Translations under genes and position numbers: made by a program
The notes under the pieces: generated by a model
What the model was told of the DNA's origin: nothing
Database searches by the model: none
The model's input: only the letters and a program-made list of their open reading frames with translations
Shown: positions 1 to 9,031 of the stretch, piece after piece
Layout: each line of letters opens with the position of its first letter
Numbering within the stretch: position 1 is the first letter of the stretch
DNA from: Phyllobacterium calauticae
GTDB taxonomy: Bacteria > Pseudomonadota > Alphaproteobacteria > Rhizobiales > Rhizobiaceae
Length of the DNA stretch: 64,000 nt
Assembly (NCBI RefSeq): GCF_019991125.1
Contig: NZ_JAGENB010000003.1
Span: 656,380-720,379, forward strand
Reading direction: 5' to 3'

Positions 1-435
1 GCGGTCATCCTGCCGCTGGCCGTCTGGCTCGGACTTGACGAGGGGGTGCGCAATGCGACCAACCGGCGGATCGGTGTTTCCGTCGCGCCCGGCGAAAGCA
101 TCGATCCGCTTCTGCCGTTGCTCGGTTCAATCCCGGTGATTGCGCTGCAGTTTCCGGCTTTCAATGATGGCCGTTCCTATTCGAAGGCCGAGGTTCTGAA
201 GGATCGCCATCAGTTTCAGGGCGAGCTGCGTGCGGTCGGCGATGTGCTGATCGATCAGGTTGCCTACATGCTGCGCACCGGCTTCGATACGCTGAAGGTC
301 ACCCACGCGGTGACGCTGACACGCCTCGCCGACCACAACCTGCACGATACGCCGGTTTATTATCAGCCTGGCCGCGGCTCCCACACCAAGGCGGGCACCT
401 ACAGCTGGCGCCGCGTGCCGGACACGCGCTCCTGA
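1..435 (+). CDS. DUF934 family protein, C-terminal part (5' end outside window)
   Basis: The reading frame is open from base 1, so the gene starts upstream; the GTG at 46 is an internal codon. The visible 144 residues carry the DUF934 hallmarks: a run ending in a hydrophobic strand followed by FPAFNDGRSYS, then GELRAVGDVLIDQ and a C-terminal GFD segment. DUF934 proteins are small cytoplasmic proteins usually encoded directly after sulfite reductase (cysI) and near cysH, and are thought to support assimilatory sulfite reduction. The cysI partner would lie left of this window and cannot be checked. The function is inferred from the family only; the family call is fairly secure. Confidence 0.82.
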   Translation, partial: AVILPLAVWLGLDEGVRNATNRRIGVSVAPGESIDPLLPLLGSIPVIALQFPAFNDGRSYSKAEVLKDRHQFQGELRAVGDVLIDQVAYMLRTGFDTLKVTHAVTLTRLADHNLHDTPVYYQPGRGSHTKAGTYSWRRVPDTRS

Positions 436-438
436 GCA

Positions 439-999
439 TCAGAGGACGATCACGGGCGTTCCCAGGGGAACGCGGTCGTACAGATCGACCACATGGTCAT
501 TGATCATGCGGATGCAACCGTTGGAGACGGCCTTGCCGATCGACGAGGGTTCGGTGGTGCCATGGATGCGGTAATAGGTGTCACGGCCATTGCGGTAGAG
601 GTAGAGCGCGCGGGCACCGAGTGGATTGCCGCCGCCGCCGGCAACCCCTTCCGCGTAACGGGCATATTTTTCCGGCTGGCGTTTGATCATGTTGTCTGTC
701 GGCTGCCAGCGCGGCCATTTGGCTTTGCGGCCGACTTCCGCCGTTCCTGAGAAGGCCCGTCCGGCCCGCCCGACACCGATGCCGTAACGGATGGCTGAAT
801 ATTCATCCTCGACGAGATAGAGAAAGCGGTTGCGCGGATCGATGATGACGGTTCCGGCCTCTTCATAGGTCGGGTAGTCAACAATCTGCGGCATGTATTC
901 GGGATTGAGGACAAAGGGTTTCCTGGGTTTTGCCGAAGCCACCTGAGGCGCGGCAACGGTCACCATCAATCCGCAGAAGAACGTCCGTCGTGTCAGCAT
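439..999 (-). CDS. L,D-transpeptidase (YkuD domain), exported
   Basis: About 186 residues. I chose the ATG at 999, giving MLTRRTFF plus a hydrophobic stretch ending near ASA, a signal peptide with twin arginines (Sec or Tat); a frame extension to 1047 would put this signal internally and is unlikely. The C-terminal half is a YkuD domain with His at about 146 in HGTTEPSSIG and catalytic Cys at about 162 in SNGCIRM. Such enzymes act in the periplasm, forming 3-3 peptidoglycan cross-links or anchoring proteins to the wall, a prominent activity in Rhizobiales. It ends 4 bases from the DUF934 gene in convergent orientation. The exact transpeptidase subtype is not determinable. Confidence 0.9.
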   Translation of the reverse strand: MLTRRTFFCGLMVTVAAPQVASAKPRKPFVLNPEYMPQIVDYPTYEEAGTVIIDPRNRFLYLVEDEYSAIRYGIGVGRAGRAFSGTAEVGRKAKWPRWQPTDNMIKRQPEKYARYAEGVAGGGGNPLGARALYLYRNGRDTYYRIHGTTEPSSIGKAVSNGCIRMINDHVVDLYDRVPLGTPVIVL

Positions 1000-1120
1000 A
1001 TCGATCCCAATAGGCTTGAGCGCAGCCCTTGCGGGCCTTCCGGTCACGGGACGATTATGCGCGGAAATTGCTGACTGAAGGTTTACGTCGACTCAACTTT
1101 TTGTGATGAAACAAGGAGAT

Positions 1121-1146
1121 AGGTCCGGCAGGGGGCTGCCGGACCT
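1121..1146 (-). terminator. Hairpin, likely terminator of the nucleoside hydrolase gene
   Basis: Perfect 11-bp stem (AGGTCCGGCAG with CTGCCGGACCT) and a GGGG loop, just past the stop of the nucleoside hydrolase gene. The minus-strand 3' side is not a clean U-tract, so termination efficiency is uncertain; the plus side is followed by GTTTTGG. Confidence 0.55.
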
Positions 1147-1154
1147 GTTTTGGC

Positions 1155-2093
1155 TCAGGGAAGACGAGCGATGCGTTCGATCAGCAGGTCGAAGAAACCC
1201 TCATCGTTCACATCGCGTATATAAAAGGCGTTTTTCGGCCTGTCGGTGACGCCCCACCAGTCGACGACGGTCATGCCGAGGGTAAGGTCCGACGTCGTTT
1301 CCACGACGACATTGCAATGCCGCCCCTTGTAAAGGTCCGGCTTCAGGAGATAGGCAATCACGTTCGGATCATGCAGCGGGCCGCCATCGCTGCCATATTT
1401 CTCTTCGTCGAACCGCTCGAAGAATTCGAGCAGCTCTGCGGACGCAGCGCCGGACCGGGTTCCCATGGCCCGGAAGCGTTCGATCCGCCGGGCACTCGTC
1501 AGCGCCTTGTGCGTCACATCCAGCGGCAGCATCACAATCGGCACACCCGACTTCAGCACGATGTGTGCCGCCTGCGGATCGACATAGATGTTGAATTCGG
1601 CGGTCGGGGTGATATTGCCGCCTTCGAAAAAGCCGCCGCCCATCAGTACGATTTCGCGGATGCGCGTGGCGATCTGCGGGGCACGGATCAGGGCCTGCGC
1701 AATATTGGTGAGGGGGCCGAGCGGGCACAGCGTCACAGTGCCACTTTCCTGCGTCAGCAAGGTCTCGATGATGAAATCGACCGCATGCTGCTCTTGCAGG
1801 GGCATGACAGGTTCAGGCAGGTCCGGACCATCGAGGCCGGTCTTGCCGTGGACGTTTTCAGCGGTGACGAGCGCCCGCATCAGGGGCCGGTCTGCGCCGG
1901 CAAAGACCTTCACATCCGGCCGTCCAGCCAGTTCGCAGATCTTTCGGGCATTGGTTTTGGTCAGGTCCAGGGGAACATTGCCGGCAACCGCCGTGATTCC
2001 TAGAACGTCCAGTTCCGGGCTTGCCAGTGCCAGAAGGATTGCCAGCGCATCGTCCTGGCCCGGATCCGTGTCAACTATGATTTTCCGCGTCAT
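1155..2093 (-). CDS. Inosine/uridine-preferring nucleoside hydrolase
   Basis: 312 residues, the normal family length. The N-terminal Ca-binding signature DTDPGQDDA is at 8-16 and the catalytic pair HD falls at 241-242, the same numbers as in the Crithidia IU-NH reference enzyme. MGGGFFEGGN and TAEFNIYVDP supply further ribose/Ca contacts. It hydrolyses ribonucleosides to ribose and free base in the cytoplasm. A link to the pyrimidine catabolic island further right (release of uracil from uridine) is plausible but only inferred; the gene stands alone here. The precise nucleoside preference cannot be read from the sequence. Confidence 0.93.
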   Translation of the reverse strand: MTRKIIVDTDPGQDDALAILLALASPELDVLGITAVAGNVPLDLTKTNARKICELAGRPDVKVFAGADRPLMRALVTAENVHGKTGLDGPDLPEPVMPLQEQHAVDFIIETLLTQESGTVTLCPLGPLTNIAQALIRAPQIATRIREIVLMGGGFFEGGNITPTAEFNIYVDPQAAHIVLKSGVPIVMLPLDVTHKALTSARRIERFRAMGTRSGAASAELLEFFERFDEEKYGSDGGPLHDPNVIAYLLKPDLYKGRHCNVVVETTSDLTLGMTVVDWWGVTDRPKNAFYIRDVNDEGFFDLLIERIARLP

Positions 2094-2107
2094 CTCTTGC
2101 TTTCATT

Positions 2108-2138
2108 CTCTTGAAGTCTGCATCGGGATCGACCATAT
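2108..2138 (+). promoter_or_regulatory. Putative RpoH (sigma-32) heat-shock promoter of hsp20
   Basis: CTCTTGAA at 2108-2115, 17 nt, then CCATAT at 2133-2138. This fits the rhizobial RpoH pattern as I recall it (CNCTTGAA and CCANAT). It points at the Hsp20 start 68 bases downstream, as expected for a small heat-shock gene. Confidence 0.65.
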
Positions 2139-2205
2139 CAAAGGACGGAAGGGAAATGCCATCTCCGGGTTTCTCTTTTCGGTCGCTTTTCTGAGGACTG
2201 CACAG

Positions 2206-2628
2206 ATGACACGAATGACACCGTTTTCAAGCCCTTTGCTGCTTGGTTTCGACACGATGGAAAAGACGCTGGAGCGTATCGCCAAATCCGGTGACGGCTA
2301 CCCGCCCTACAATATCGAACGCATCCATGGCGATAACGGCCGGGAACAGCTTCGTATCACCCTCGCGGTCGCCGGCTTTTCCAATGACGATCTGGAAGTG
2401 ACGACTGAAGACAATCAGTTGGTCATCCGCGGCAGGCAGGCCGATGAAAGCGAACGGGAATATCTGCATCGTGGCATTGCCGCGCGCCAGTTCCAGCGCA
2501 TCTTCGTTCTTGCCGATGGAATGCGCGTGAGTGCTGCCACATTGAAGAATGGGCTTCTGTCGATCGATCTCGACCGTCCGGAACCCGAACGATTGGTCAA
2601 ACGCATCAACATTGCAGTTCAGGACTGA
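2206..2628 (+). CDS. Small heat shock protein, Hsp20/alpha-crystallin family
   Basis: 140 residues with a central alpha-crystallin domain (about 35-125): GREQLRITLAVAGF, DLEVTTEDNQLVIRG and the closing LKNGLLSIDL strand. The start at 2206 has GAGG 9 nt upstream (2193-2196); a second ATG at 2215 is possible. ATP-independent holdase chaperone that keeps unfolding proteins soluble, cytoplasmic. A DUF1150 gene follows 56 bases later, a pairing commonly seen in Rhizobiales, and an RpoH-like promoter precedes it. The frame stays open far upstream, but that region has no coding character and overlaps the opposite gene. Confidence 0.92.
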   Translation: MTRMTPFSSPLLLGFDTMEKTLERIAKSGDGYPPYNIERIHGDNGREQLRITLAVAGFSNDDLEVTTEDNQLVIRGRQADESEREYLHRGIAARQFQRIFVLADGMRVSAATLKNGLLSIDLDRPEPERLVKRINIAVQD

Positions 2629-2684
2629 TCGTGGCTCTAACAGGACGGGGCCTTTGGAAGGACTGTCCGAATATGGAGGCTGAT

Positions 2685-2942
2685 ATGCAAAACACTGTTT
2701 CGAAGAATTTCCTGAGTGAACTGGAATTCTCGCGTCTTGGCGCCGGACAGGTCGCCTATATGCGCAAGGTGAAGACCGACGATCTCGCCACCAGTTTCCC
2801 AGCATTGCCGCCGATGACGCCGGGTGTTGAACTCTGGGCGCTCTTTGCCGCCAATGGCGATCCCATCGTGCTTTCCGATGAACGCGACAATATCCTTGTC
2901 GGCGCGCAGGAACACGAGCTGCAGACAGTCATGCTGCAGTAA
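2685..2942 (+). CDS. DUF1150 family protein
   Basis: 85 residues from the ATG at 2685, chosen because GGAGG (2675-2679) lies 5 nt upstream; ATG 2673 is an alternative. The middle reads GAGQVAYMRK and the C-terminal half LWALFAANGDPIVLSD, typical of DUF1150. Function is unknown; the gene usually travels with hsp20, so co-induction under heat or protein stress is likely. A good terminator follows. Confidence 0.85.
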   Translation: MQNTVSKNFLSELEFSRLGAGQVAYMRKVKTDDLATSFPALPPMTPGVELWALFAANGDPIVLSDERDNILVGAQEHELQTVMLQ

Positions 2943-2969
2943 CAGCCGTCCGGTCGACGCTGAATTTCC

Positions 2970-3000
2970 AAAACCCCGCTGGCTTGCCGGCGGGGTTTTA
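2970..3000 (+). terminator. Rho-independent terminator after hsp20-DUF1150
   Basis: Stem AAAACCCCGC / GCGGGGTTTT with a 10-nt centre, ending in a T-rich tail (TTTTATT). It probably also stops transcription arriving from pncB on the other strand. Confidence 0.85.
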
Positions 3001-3027
3001 TTCATTTCAAACAGATTCAAACAGACA

Positions 3028-3045
3028 AGCTTGTCGAACCACGCA
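3028..3045. repeat. Partial copy of a dispersed palindromic repeat
   Basis: AGCTTGTCGAACCACGCA, identical to the inner 18 bases of the right arm of the inverted repeat at 18421-18451 and followed likewise by a GATG-like tail. Only half of the palindrome is present here. Confidence 0.6.
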
Positions 3046-3069
3046 GGATGGCAATGCAGCTTCTTCTGC

Positions 3070-4377
3070 TTAAACCTTCACGGCCTGTTCCACCCGGTCT
3101 TCCGCTCCGAACAAGCCCAGATAGCGTTTGATTTCGGCCTTGTCGCCGGTTGCCTTCTTCGGGTTGTCCGAAAGCTTGACTGCCGGGCGGCCATTGGCTT
3201 CGCTGACCTTGCAGACCAGCGAAATGGCATTGAGCTGATCGTTGAAACGCGGCGCGCAATCCTCGAAATCATTGGTCAGGTTTGTCCCCCAGCCAAAGCT
3301 CATGCGCACCTTGCCCTTGAAGTGATGATAGGCCTCTTCGATCGTCTCGACGTCAAGCCCGTCGGAAAACACCAGGAGTTTGCCGCGCGGGTCCTTGCCC
3401 CTGGAGCGCCACCAGGACAGGATCTTTTCCCCGCCCTCGATCGGGGGTGCACTGTCCGGGCGGAAACCCGTCCAGTCGGCAACCCAGTCGGGTGCGTCGC
3501 GCAGAAAGGCGGCGGTCCCGAAAGCGTCCGGCAGCACGATGAGAAGATTGCCGCCATAGTAGCGGTTCCAGTCCTGCAGCACCTTGTAGGGTGATTTCAG
3601 CAGTTCATCGTCCGTGCGGCTGAGGGCGGCCAGAACCATCGGCAGCTCATGCGCATTGGTGCCGAGTGCTTCCAGATCATTGTCCATGGCGAGCAGCACA
3701 TTGCTCGTGCCGGTAAAGGCTTCGCCGATGCCTTCCTTCAGGGCCTCCACGCACCAGCGCTGCCACAGGAACGAATGGCGGCGGCGCGTGCCGAAATCGG
3801 AAATCCGGATATCGGGCAGGGAGCGCAGCCGCTCCACCTTCGTCCACATCTTGGCCTTGGCACGGGCATAGAGCACATCGAGCTCGAAACGCCCCATCTT
3901 CTTCATCGCCGCCCGCGAGCGCAGTTCATTGATGATGGCGAGCGCCGGGATTTCCCACATGGTCGTGTACATCCACGGGCCATGGAAATTCAGCTCGTAC
4001 TGGCCGTCGCGCTTGGTCAGCTCGTATTCCGGCAGCTGGAAATGCGTCAGCCATTCGAGGAAGTCCGGTTCAAAGATCTGCTTCTTGCCGTAGAAGGTGT
4101 TACCGCCGAGCCAGATCATTTCCTTCTTGGAAAAACGGATCGTGCGGGCATGGTCCAATTGCGCGCGCAGCTCTTTCTCGTCGATCTCGTCGCCCAGCCG
4201 CACACGCGTGGTACGGTTGATCAGCGTGAAGGTTGCGTCGACCTTGGGATAGACCCCCCAGATCATCTGCAGCATCAGCAATTTATAAAAATCCGTATCC
4301 AGCAGGCTGCGGACAATGGGGTCGAGTTTCCACGTGTGATTGAACACGCGGCGTGCAATGTCGGTCTTCGTCGCCAT
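3070..4377 (-). CDS. pncB: Nicotinate phosphoribosyltransferase
   Basis: 435 residues from ATG 4377 (GGAGAGC just upstream). PncB family: nicotinate + PRPP (ATP-stimulated) to nicotinate mononucleotide, the entry step of the Preiss-Handler NAD salvage route. Diagnostic features are [13 protein letters not shown] near 25-37, NRTTRV, and [11 protein letters not shown] with the His (about 201) that is phosphorylated in the family. A C-terminal LVFSDGLD block binds the phosphoribosyl moiety. No nicotinamidase gene is adjacent. The preceding frame to 4437 is not expected to be translated. Confidence 0.96.
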   Translation of the reverse strand: MATKTDIARRVFNHTWKLDPIVRSLLDTDFYKLLMLQMIWGVYPKVDATFTLINRTTRVRLGDEIDEKELRAQLDHARTIRFSKKEMIWLGGNTFYGKKQIFEPDFLEWLTHFQLPEYELTKRDGQYELNFHGPWMYTTMWEIPALAIINELRSRAAMKKMGRFELDVLYARAKAKMWTKVERLRSLPDIRISDFGTRRRHSFLWQRWCVEALKEGIGEAFTGTSNVLLAMDNDLEALGTNAHELPMVLAALSRTDDELLKSPYKVLQDWNRYYGGNLLIVLPDAFGTAAFLRDAPDWVADWTGFRPDSAPPIEGGEKILSWWRSRGKDPRGKLLVFSDGLDVETIEEAYHHFKGKVRMSFGWGTNLTNDFEDCAPRFNDQLNAISLVCKVSEANGRPAVKLSDNPKKATGDKAEIKRYLGLFGAEDRVEQAVKV

Positions 4378-4656
4378 TGAATGCTCTCCTTCCGGAATTT
4401 CCGCCCGCCATGTTGCACGGCAGCAACCGCCCATCAAGCAGAACCGGGCATAACCGGCTAAATTCTGCAGTCAAACGGACGCGGGCATTTGCATTAAATC
4501 TTTGTAACCTCACCGTTTTGTCATTAACGGCGACATCAAAGCGCTTTATTCTTGTCGGTAAACAACCTTTCGCGCCGGGATGCGCATTGGGATACAATCA
4601 AAAATACGGTGGTGCTGGCTCCGCGGATAGCGGAACCGGCCTTTTTGGAGTGACGT

Positions 4657-5826
4657 ATGAAAGTCTGGAAACAACTTGTACTGGTTGTCGCTATCCTCGC
4701 CGTTGCCGGCGCGGGATGGCTGTATTTCTTTCCGGGCGCGTCCAATCTCCTGAAAAAAGCCGGTGTCGACAAGGTTCTGACCACAGCAAAGGAACCAGCG
4801 GCACCCAATGGCCAGGGACGGAGCGGACAGGCCGTTCCGATCGTGGTTGTGCGGGCCGCCGATGCGGCCAAGATCAATGACAAGCTGTCGGCTATTGGCA
4901 CCGGCAAGGCAAAGAGCTCCGTTTCCGTCACACCGTTCGCCGCCGGACGCATGACGGAAATCCTGGTCACCTCAGGTACCAGGGTTGAAGCCGGCGACGT
5001 GATTGCCCGGCTTGATTCCGAGGCGGAAAGCATCGCCGCCGACAAGGCGCGCACGATGCTGAAGGATGCCCAGACCAAGCTGAAGCGTGCGGAAAACCTC
5101 AGCACAACCAATACCGTTTCCGCCGTGCAGGTGTCCGATGCCGGACTGGCGGTCGACAATGCCGGTCTCGATGTGCGCGAGGCCGAACTCGCGCTGGATC
5201 GCCGCGCGGTCAAGGCGCCGATTGGCGGTATCGTCGGCATTCTTCCCGTGAGTGCCGGCAACTACATCACCACGACGACACAGATCGCGACGATCGCCGA
5301 TCGCAGCGAAGTGCTGGTGGACTTCTGGGTGCCGGAACGCTTTGCCCCGGCCATCAAGGTCGGCGCAGCCGTCACGGCCACCTCCGTTGCCCGGCCGGGC
5401 GAGACGTTCAAGGGCACGATCAACGCCATCGACAATCGCATCGATCCCGACAGCCGCACCCTGCAGGTGCAGGCGAGGATCACCAATCCGAATGATGCCC
5501 TGCGCGAAGGCATGGCCTTTCAGGTGAACATGGGATTTGCCGGAGAGACCTATCCGACGGTCGATCCGCTGGCGATCCAGTGGGGCACGGACGGCGCCTA
5601 TATCTGGAAGATTGCGGACAACAAGGCGCAGCGCGTTCCCGTCCGCATCATGCAGCGCAATGCCGCCTATGTTCTCGTCAACGCCGAGATCAAACCGGGT
5701 GACCTCATTGTCGCGGAAGGTGTGCAGGCCGTTCGCCAGGGCGGTGCCGTCCAGATCAAGGGCCAGCCTGCCAACCAGACGGATTCCGGCACACGACCGC
5801 TGGCTTCCGTCGGCGAAAAGGGCTGA
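4657..5826 (+). CDS. RND efflux periplasmic adaptor (membrane fusion protein)
   Basis: 389 residues. The N-terminal signal anchor (about 6-25) lacks a lipobox Cys, so it is probably held by an uncleaved helix. Lipoyl-like half-domains flank a short coiled-coil hairpin (about 85-190), with the beta-barrel and membrane-proximal domains after them. GGAG is well placed before ATG 4657. It would bridge the inner-membrane pump encoded 8 bases downstream to an outer-membrane TolC-type channel, which is not encoded nearby. Substrate unknown; Brucella BepD/BepF-type drug efflux adaptors are the closest conceptual match. No local regulator is present. Confidence 0.92.
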   Translation: MKVWKQLVLVVAILAVAGAGWLYFFPGASNLLKKAGVDKVLTTAKEPAAPNGQGRSGQAVPIVVVRAADAAKINDKLSAIGTGKAKSSVSVTPFAAGRMTEILVTSGTRVEAGDVIARLDSEAESIAADKARTMLKDAQTKLKRAENLSTTNTVSAVQVSDAGLAVDNAGLDVREAELALDRRAVKAPIGGIVGILPVSAGNYITTTTQIATIADRSEVLVDFWVPERFAPAIKVGAAVTATSVARPGETFKGTINAIDNRIDPDSRTLQVQARITNPNDALREGMAFQVNMGFAGETYPTVDPLAIQWGTDGAYIWKIADNKAQRVPVRIMQRNAAYVLVNAEIKPGDLIVAEGVQAVRQGGAVQIKGQPANQTDSGTRPLASVGEKG

Positions 5827-5834
5827 GGTGCGGC

Positions 5835-8800
5835 GTGAGCAATTCACACGGACAGGCCAACTCCAATTTCACCGCTCTTTTCATCCGTCGCCCGGTGCTG
5901 GCGCTGGTGCTCAATGCCCTGATCGTCGTTGCCGGGCTTGCCGCCTTCTATGGCGTCGACGTGCGCGAACTGCCGGATGTCGACCGGCCCGTGGTGACGG
6001 TAACGACGACATTCCAGGCCGCCGCTGCCGAGACGGTTGACCGCGAGCTGACCGCGGCGATTGAAGGCGCGGTGTCCCGCGTTTCCGGGGTCAAATCCAT
6101 TTCCTCCAGCTCGTCCTTCGGGACCAGCCGTGTCACCGTGGAGTTCAATGACGGTGTCGATCTGAACGTTGCCGCCGCCGATATGCGCGATGCCATCAGC
6201 CGCATCACCAACACCTTGCCGGAGCAGGCCGACCCGCCGCAGATCGTCAAGGCGGATGCCAATGCCGACGCGGTAATGCGCCTTGCCGTCACCTCGACCA
6301 CGATGGCCGTCGAAGACATGACCGTTCTGGTCGAAGACCAGATCAAGGACGTGCTTGCATCGGTGCCCGGTGTCGCGGATGTGCAAATCAACGGCAACCG
6401 CAGCAAGATTTTCCGTATCGATATCGATCAGGGCAAACTGGCAAGCCTCGGGTTGACGGTTGCCAATGTCCGCACGGCCCTCAATACGATGGCGTTCGAT
6501 ACGCCCGCCGGTCAGATCAACAGCAGTGCACAGAGCATCGTCGTCCGCGCCACCGCGCCGGTGTCGACGCCGGAGGATTTCGAAAACATCATCATCAAGG
6601 ATCGCACCAAGATCCGGGATGTCGCAACCGTCACGCTCGGTCCCGATATCGGCACATCGACGCTGCGCGCCAATGGCAAGACCGGCATTGGTCTTGGCAT
6701 CATCCGCCAAGCGCAGTCCAACACACTCGATATCTCCAAAGGCGTCCGGACGGCTATCGGTCAATTGCAAAAAACCTTGCCGGAAGGCGTCGATATCCGC
6801 GTAACCAGTGACGATGCCGATTTCATCAACGGTGCCGTGCACGAGGTTGAAATCGCGCTGGGCGCCTCGGTCTTCATCATCATCCTGATCATCTATCTCT
6901 TCCTGTGGGATCTGCGTGCGACGCTGATCCCTGCGGTGTCGATGCCGGTCGCCCTGATCGGAACCATCTCGGCGATCTATCTCGCCGGGTTCTCGATCAA
7001 CATCCTGACGCTGCTGGCGCTGGTGCTGGCGACGGGTCTCGTGGTGGACGATGCCATTGTCGTGCTCGAAAATATCGTCCGGCGCCGCAACCAGGGCATG
7101 GGGCCGCGCGCCGCTGCCGTGCTTGGCACGCAGGAGGTGTTTTTCGCGGTCATCGCAACGACGGTGACGCTGGCGGCGGTGTTCGTGCCGCTCTCGTTCC
7201 TGCCCGGACAGACCGGTGGTCTCTTCCGCGAATTCGGCTTCGTGCTGGCAATCTGCGTGCTGCTCTCGGCCGTCGTCGCGCTCACGCTCTGTCCGATGCT
7301 GGCCTCGCGCCTGCTCTCGGCAAGCGAAGCCAAGCACGAGGATATCAACCATTCGCCGGGCCTTGTCCGGCGGGTGGGCGGCTGGTTCCTCGAAGCCTAT
7401 CGCCGCATGCTGCACGGATGTCTGGCCGCGCCATGGCTCGTGGTCCTGGCATCGCTGCTGTTTGCCGGGGCAGCCTTCGGCGCCTTTTCGCTGCTTAAAC
7501 AGGAATTGACGCCGACCGAGGACCGCGCTTCGGCCTTCCTGCGCATCACGGCGCCGCAGGGCGTCAGCCTTGAATATCTCAACGACCAGATGCGCCAGAT
7601 CGAGACGCTGATCCAGCCGATGCGCGATTCCGGTGAAATCCAGAACACGTTTTCCATCGCCGGACAGAACGGCAACACCAATCGCGGTTTCATGGTGCTC
7701 AGCCTTGCCACATGGAAGGAACGTCACCGGAGCCAGCAGGAAATTCTCGCCGACGTGTCCAAGCGCGTGCGCAATATTCCCGGCATCCAGGTCTTTGCCG
7801 CCCAGCCCAATTCGCTCGGCATTCGCGGCGCGGGCAACGGCCTGCAGTTCGCCATTGTCGGGACCAATTACGCCGACCTCGGAACGGCCGCCGCCAAGAT
7901 CGTGTCGGCGCTGGAAAAGGACAAACGCTTTGACCGGCCGCGCCTGACCAATGAACCGACGCAGCCGCAGCTCTCCGTGTCCATCGATCGCGAGCGTGCA
8001 TCCGATCTCGGCATCGAGATCACCGGTCTCGCCGAGGCGCTGCAATCGGTGCTGGATGGCTACAAGATCGGTTCGGTCTATATCGAGGATCGCAGTTTCG
8101 ATGTGAAGCTGGTTTCGACGACCAATCCGATCAATGATCCGACGGATCTCGAAAACGTCTTCATGCGCACCAGCGATGGACGCTTCGTGCCGATGTCGAC
8201 CATTGCCAAGCTGACGGAAGTCGCCGTGCCGCCCGCATTGACGCGTGAGCAGCAGATGCGGTCCGTCGCTATCACGGCCGCCCTTAGCCCTGACTTTGCA
8301 TTGGGTGATGCCTACAAAGTAGCTCAGGAAGTAGCGGCACCATTGCTTCCTCCGGGTTATCGCCTCATTCCACTCGCCGAGGCTGCAACCCTTGGCGAGA
8401 ATTCAGCCAGTATGTTCGTCACCTTCGGTTTCGCCATCCTGATCATCCTGCTTGTTCTGGCGGCGCAGTTCGAAAGTTTCATCAGTGCTGTTATCGTCAT
8501 GGCTACGGTTCCGCTCGGCTTGGCTTGCGCGGTCTTTGCCATGATCCTCACAGGCACCAGCATGAATGTGTACAGCCAGATCGGACTGGTGCTTCTTGTC
8601 GGCATCATGGCCAAGAACGGCATTCTGATCGTGGAATTTGCCAATCATCTGCGCGATCAGGGTCGGAATGTACGGCAGGCGATCGAGGAAGCAGCCAATA
8701 TTCGTCTGCGCCCTGTCGTCATGACCATGCTCTGCGCCATTCTTGGCGGTGTTCCGCTGGTTCTCGCCAGTGGTGCCGGTGCCGAGGCGCGTATTGCGCT

Positions 8801-8972
8801 TGGCTGGGTCATCGTCGGTGGTCTTGGGCTTGCCACGGCTTCGACGCTGTTCCTGACGCCGGTTGCCTATCTGCTGCTCGCCGGATTCTCCAAGCCGAAA
8901 GCGGAAGAAGAAGCGCGACTGGAACGGGAGTTGCTGGAAGTGGTGTCACAGCCGCCATTGCCTGCCGAATAG
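5835..8972 (+). CDS. RND efflux transporter permease (AcrB/HAE1 family)
   Basis: 1045 residues, full length, GTG start with GAGG upstream. The family pattern of twelve membrane helices is visible: one helix after residue 10, large periplasmic loops (about 35-335 and 560-860), and two clusters of helices. TM4 carries the proton-relay motif GLVVDDAIVVLENI with the paired Asp. A proton-driven exporter of drugs, dyes or lipophilic compounds in the inner membrane, working with the adaptor upstream. It forms a two-gene operon ended by the hairpin at 8987-9010. Specificity cannot be predicted. Confidence 0.95.
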   Translation: MSNSHGQANSNFTALFIRRPVLALVLNALIVVAGLAAFYGVDVRELPDVDRPVVTVTTTFQAAAAETVDRELTAAIEGAVSRVSGVKSISSSSSFGTSRVTVEFNDGVDLNVAAADMRDAISRITNTLPEQADPPQIVKADANADAVMRLAVTSTTMAVEDMTVLVEDQIKDVLASVPGVADVQINGNRSKIFRIDIDQGKLASLGLTVANVRTALNTMAFDTPAGQINSSAQSIVVRATAPVSTPEDFENIIIKDRTKIRDVATVTLGPDIGTSTLRANGKTGIGLGIIRQAQSNTLDISKGVRTAIGQLQKTLPEGVDIRVTSDDADFINGAVHEVEIALGASVFIIILIIYLFLWDLRATLIPAVSMPVALIGTISAIYLAGFSINILTLLALVLATGLVVDDAIVVLENIVRRRNQGMGPRAAAVLGTQEVFFAVIATTVTLAAVFVPLSFLPGQTGGLFREFGFVLAICVLLSAVVALTLCPMLASRLLSASEAKHEDINHSPGLVRRVGGWFLEAYRRMLHGCLAAPWLVVLASLLFAGAAFGAFSLLKQELTPTEDRASAFLRITAPQGVSLEYLNDQMRQIETLIQPMRDSGEIQNTFSIAGQNGNTNRGFMVLSLATWKERHRSQQEILADVSKRVRNIPGIQVFAAQPNSLGIRGAGNGLQFAIVGTNYADLGTAAAKIVSALEKDKRFDRPRLTNEPTQPQLSVSIDRERASDLGIEITGLAEALQSVLDGYKIGSVYIEDRSFDVKLVSTTNPINDPTDLENVFMRTSDGRFVPMSTIAKLTEVAVPPALTREQQMRSVAITAALSPDFALGDAYKVAQEVAAPLLPPGYRLIPLAEAATLGENSASMFVTFGFAILIILLVLAAQFESFISAVIVMATVPLGLACAVFAMILTGTSMNVYSQIGLVLLVGIMAKNGILIVEFANHLRDQGRNVRQAIEEAANIRLRPVVMTMLCAILGGVPLVLASGAGAEARIALGWVIVGGLGLATASTLFLTPVAYLLLAGFSKPKAEEEARLERELLEVVSQPPLPAE

Positions 8973-8986
8973 GATTCACCAAACAA

Positions 8987-9010
8987 AAGGCGGGGATTGC
9001 TCCCCGCCTT
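8987..9010. terminator. Bidirectional terminator between RND pump and pyrimidine SBP genes
   Basis: 10-bp perfect stem AAGGCGGGGA / TCCCCGCCTT with a 4-nt loop TTGC. On the minus strand it is followed by TTGTTTGG, so it best serves the substrate-binding protein gene ending at 9032, while also separating the convergent RND operon. Confidence 0.8.
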
Positions 9011-9031
9011 GTTCATTCCGGCTGCGAATCG

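Noticed and set aside
1588..2205. N-terminal extension of Hsp20 in the same frame
   Set aside because: It runs antisense through the nucleoside hydrolase gene, and the RpoH-like promoter and GAGG site place the start at 2206.
5844..8045. 733-codon open frame opposite the RND permease gene
   Set aside because: It is an antisense frame of a clear 1045-residue pump, with His/Arg/Gln/Asp-rich content, no recognisable domain and no ribosome site; long antisense frames are usual in such GC-rich DNA.
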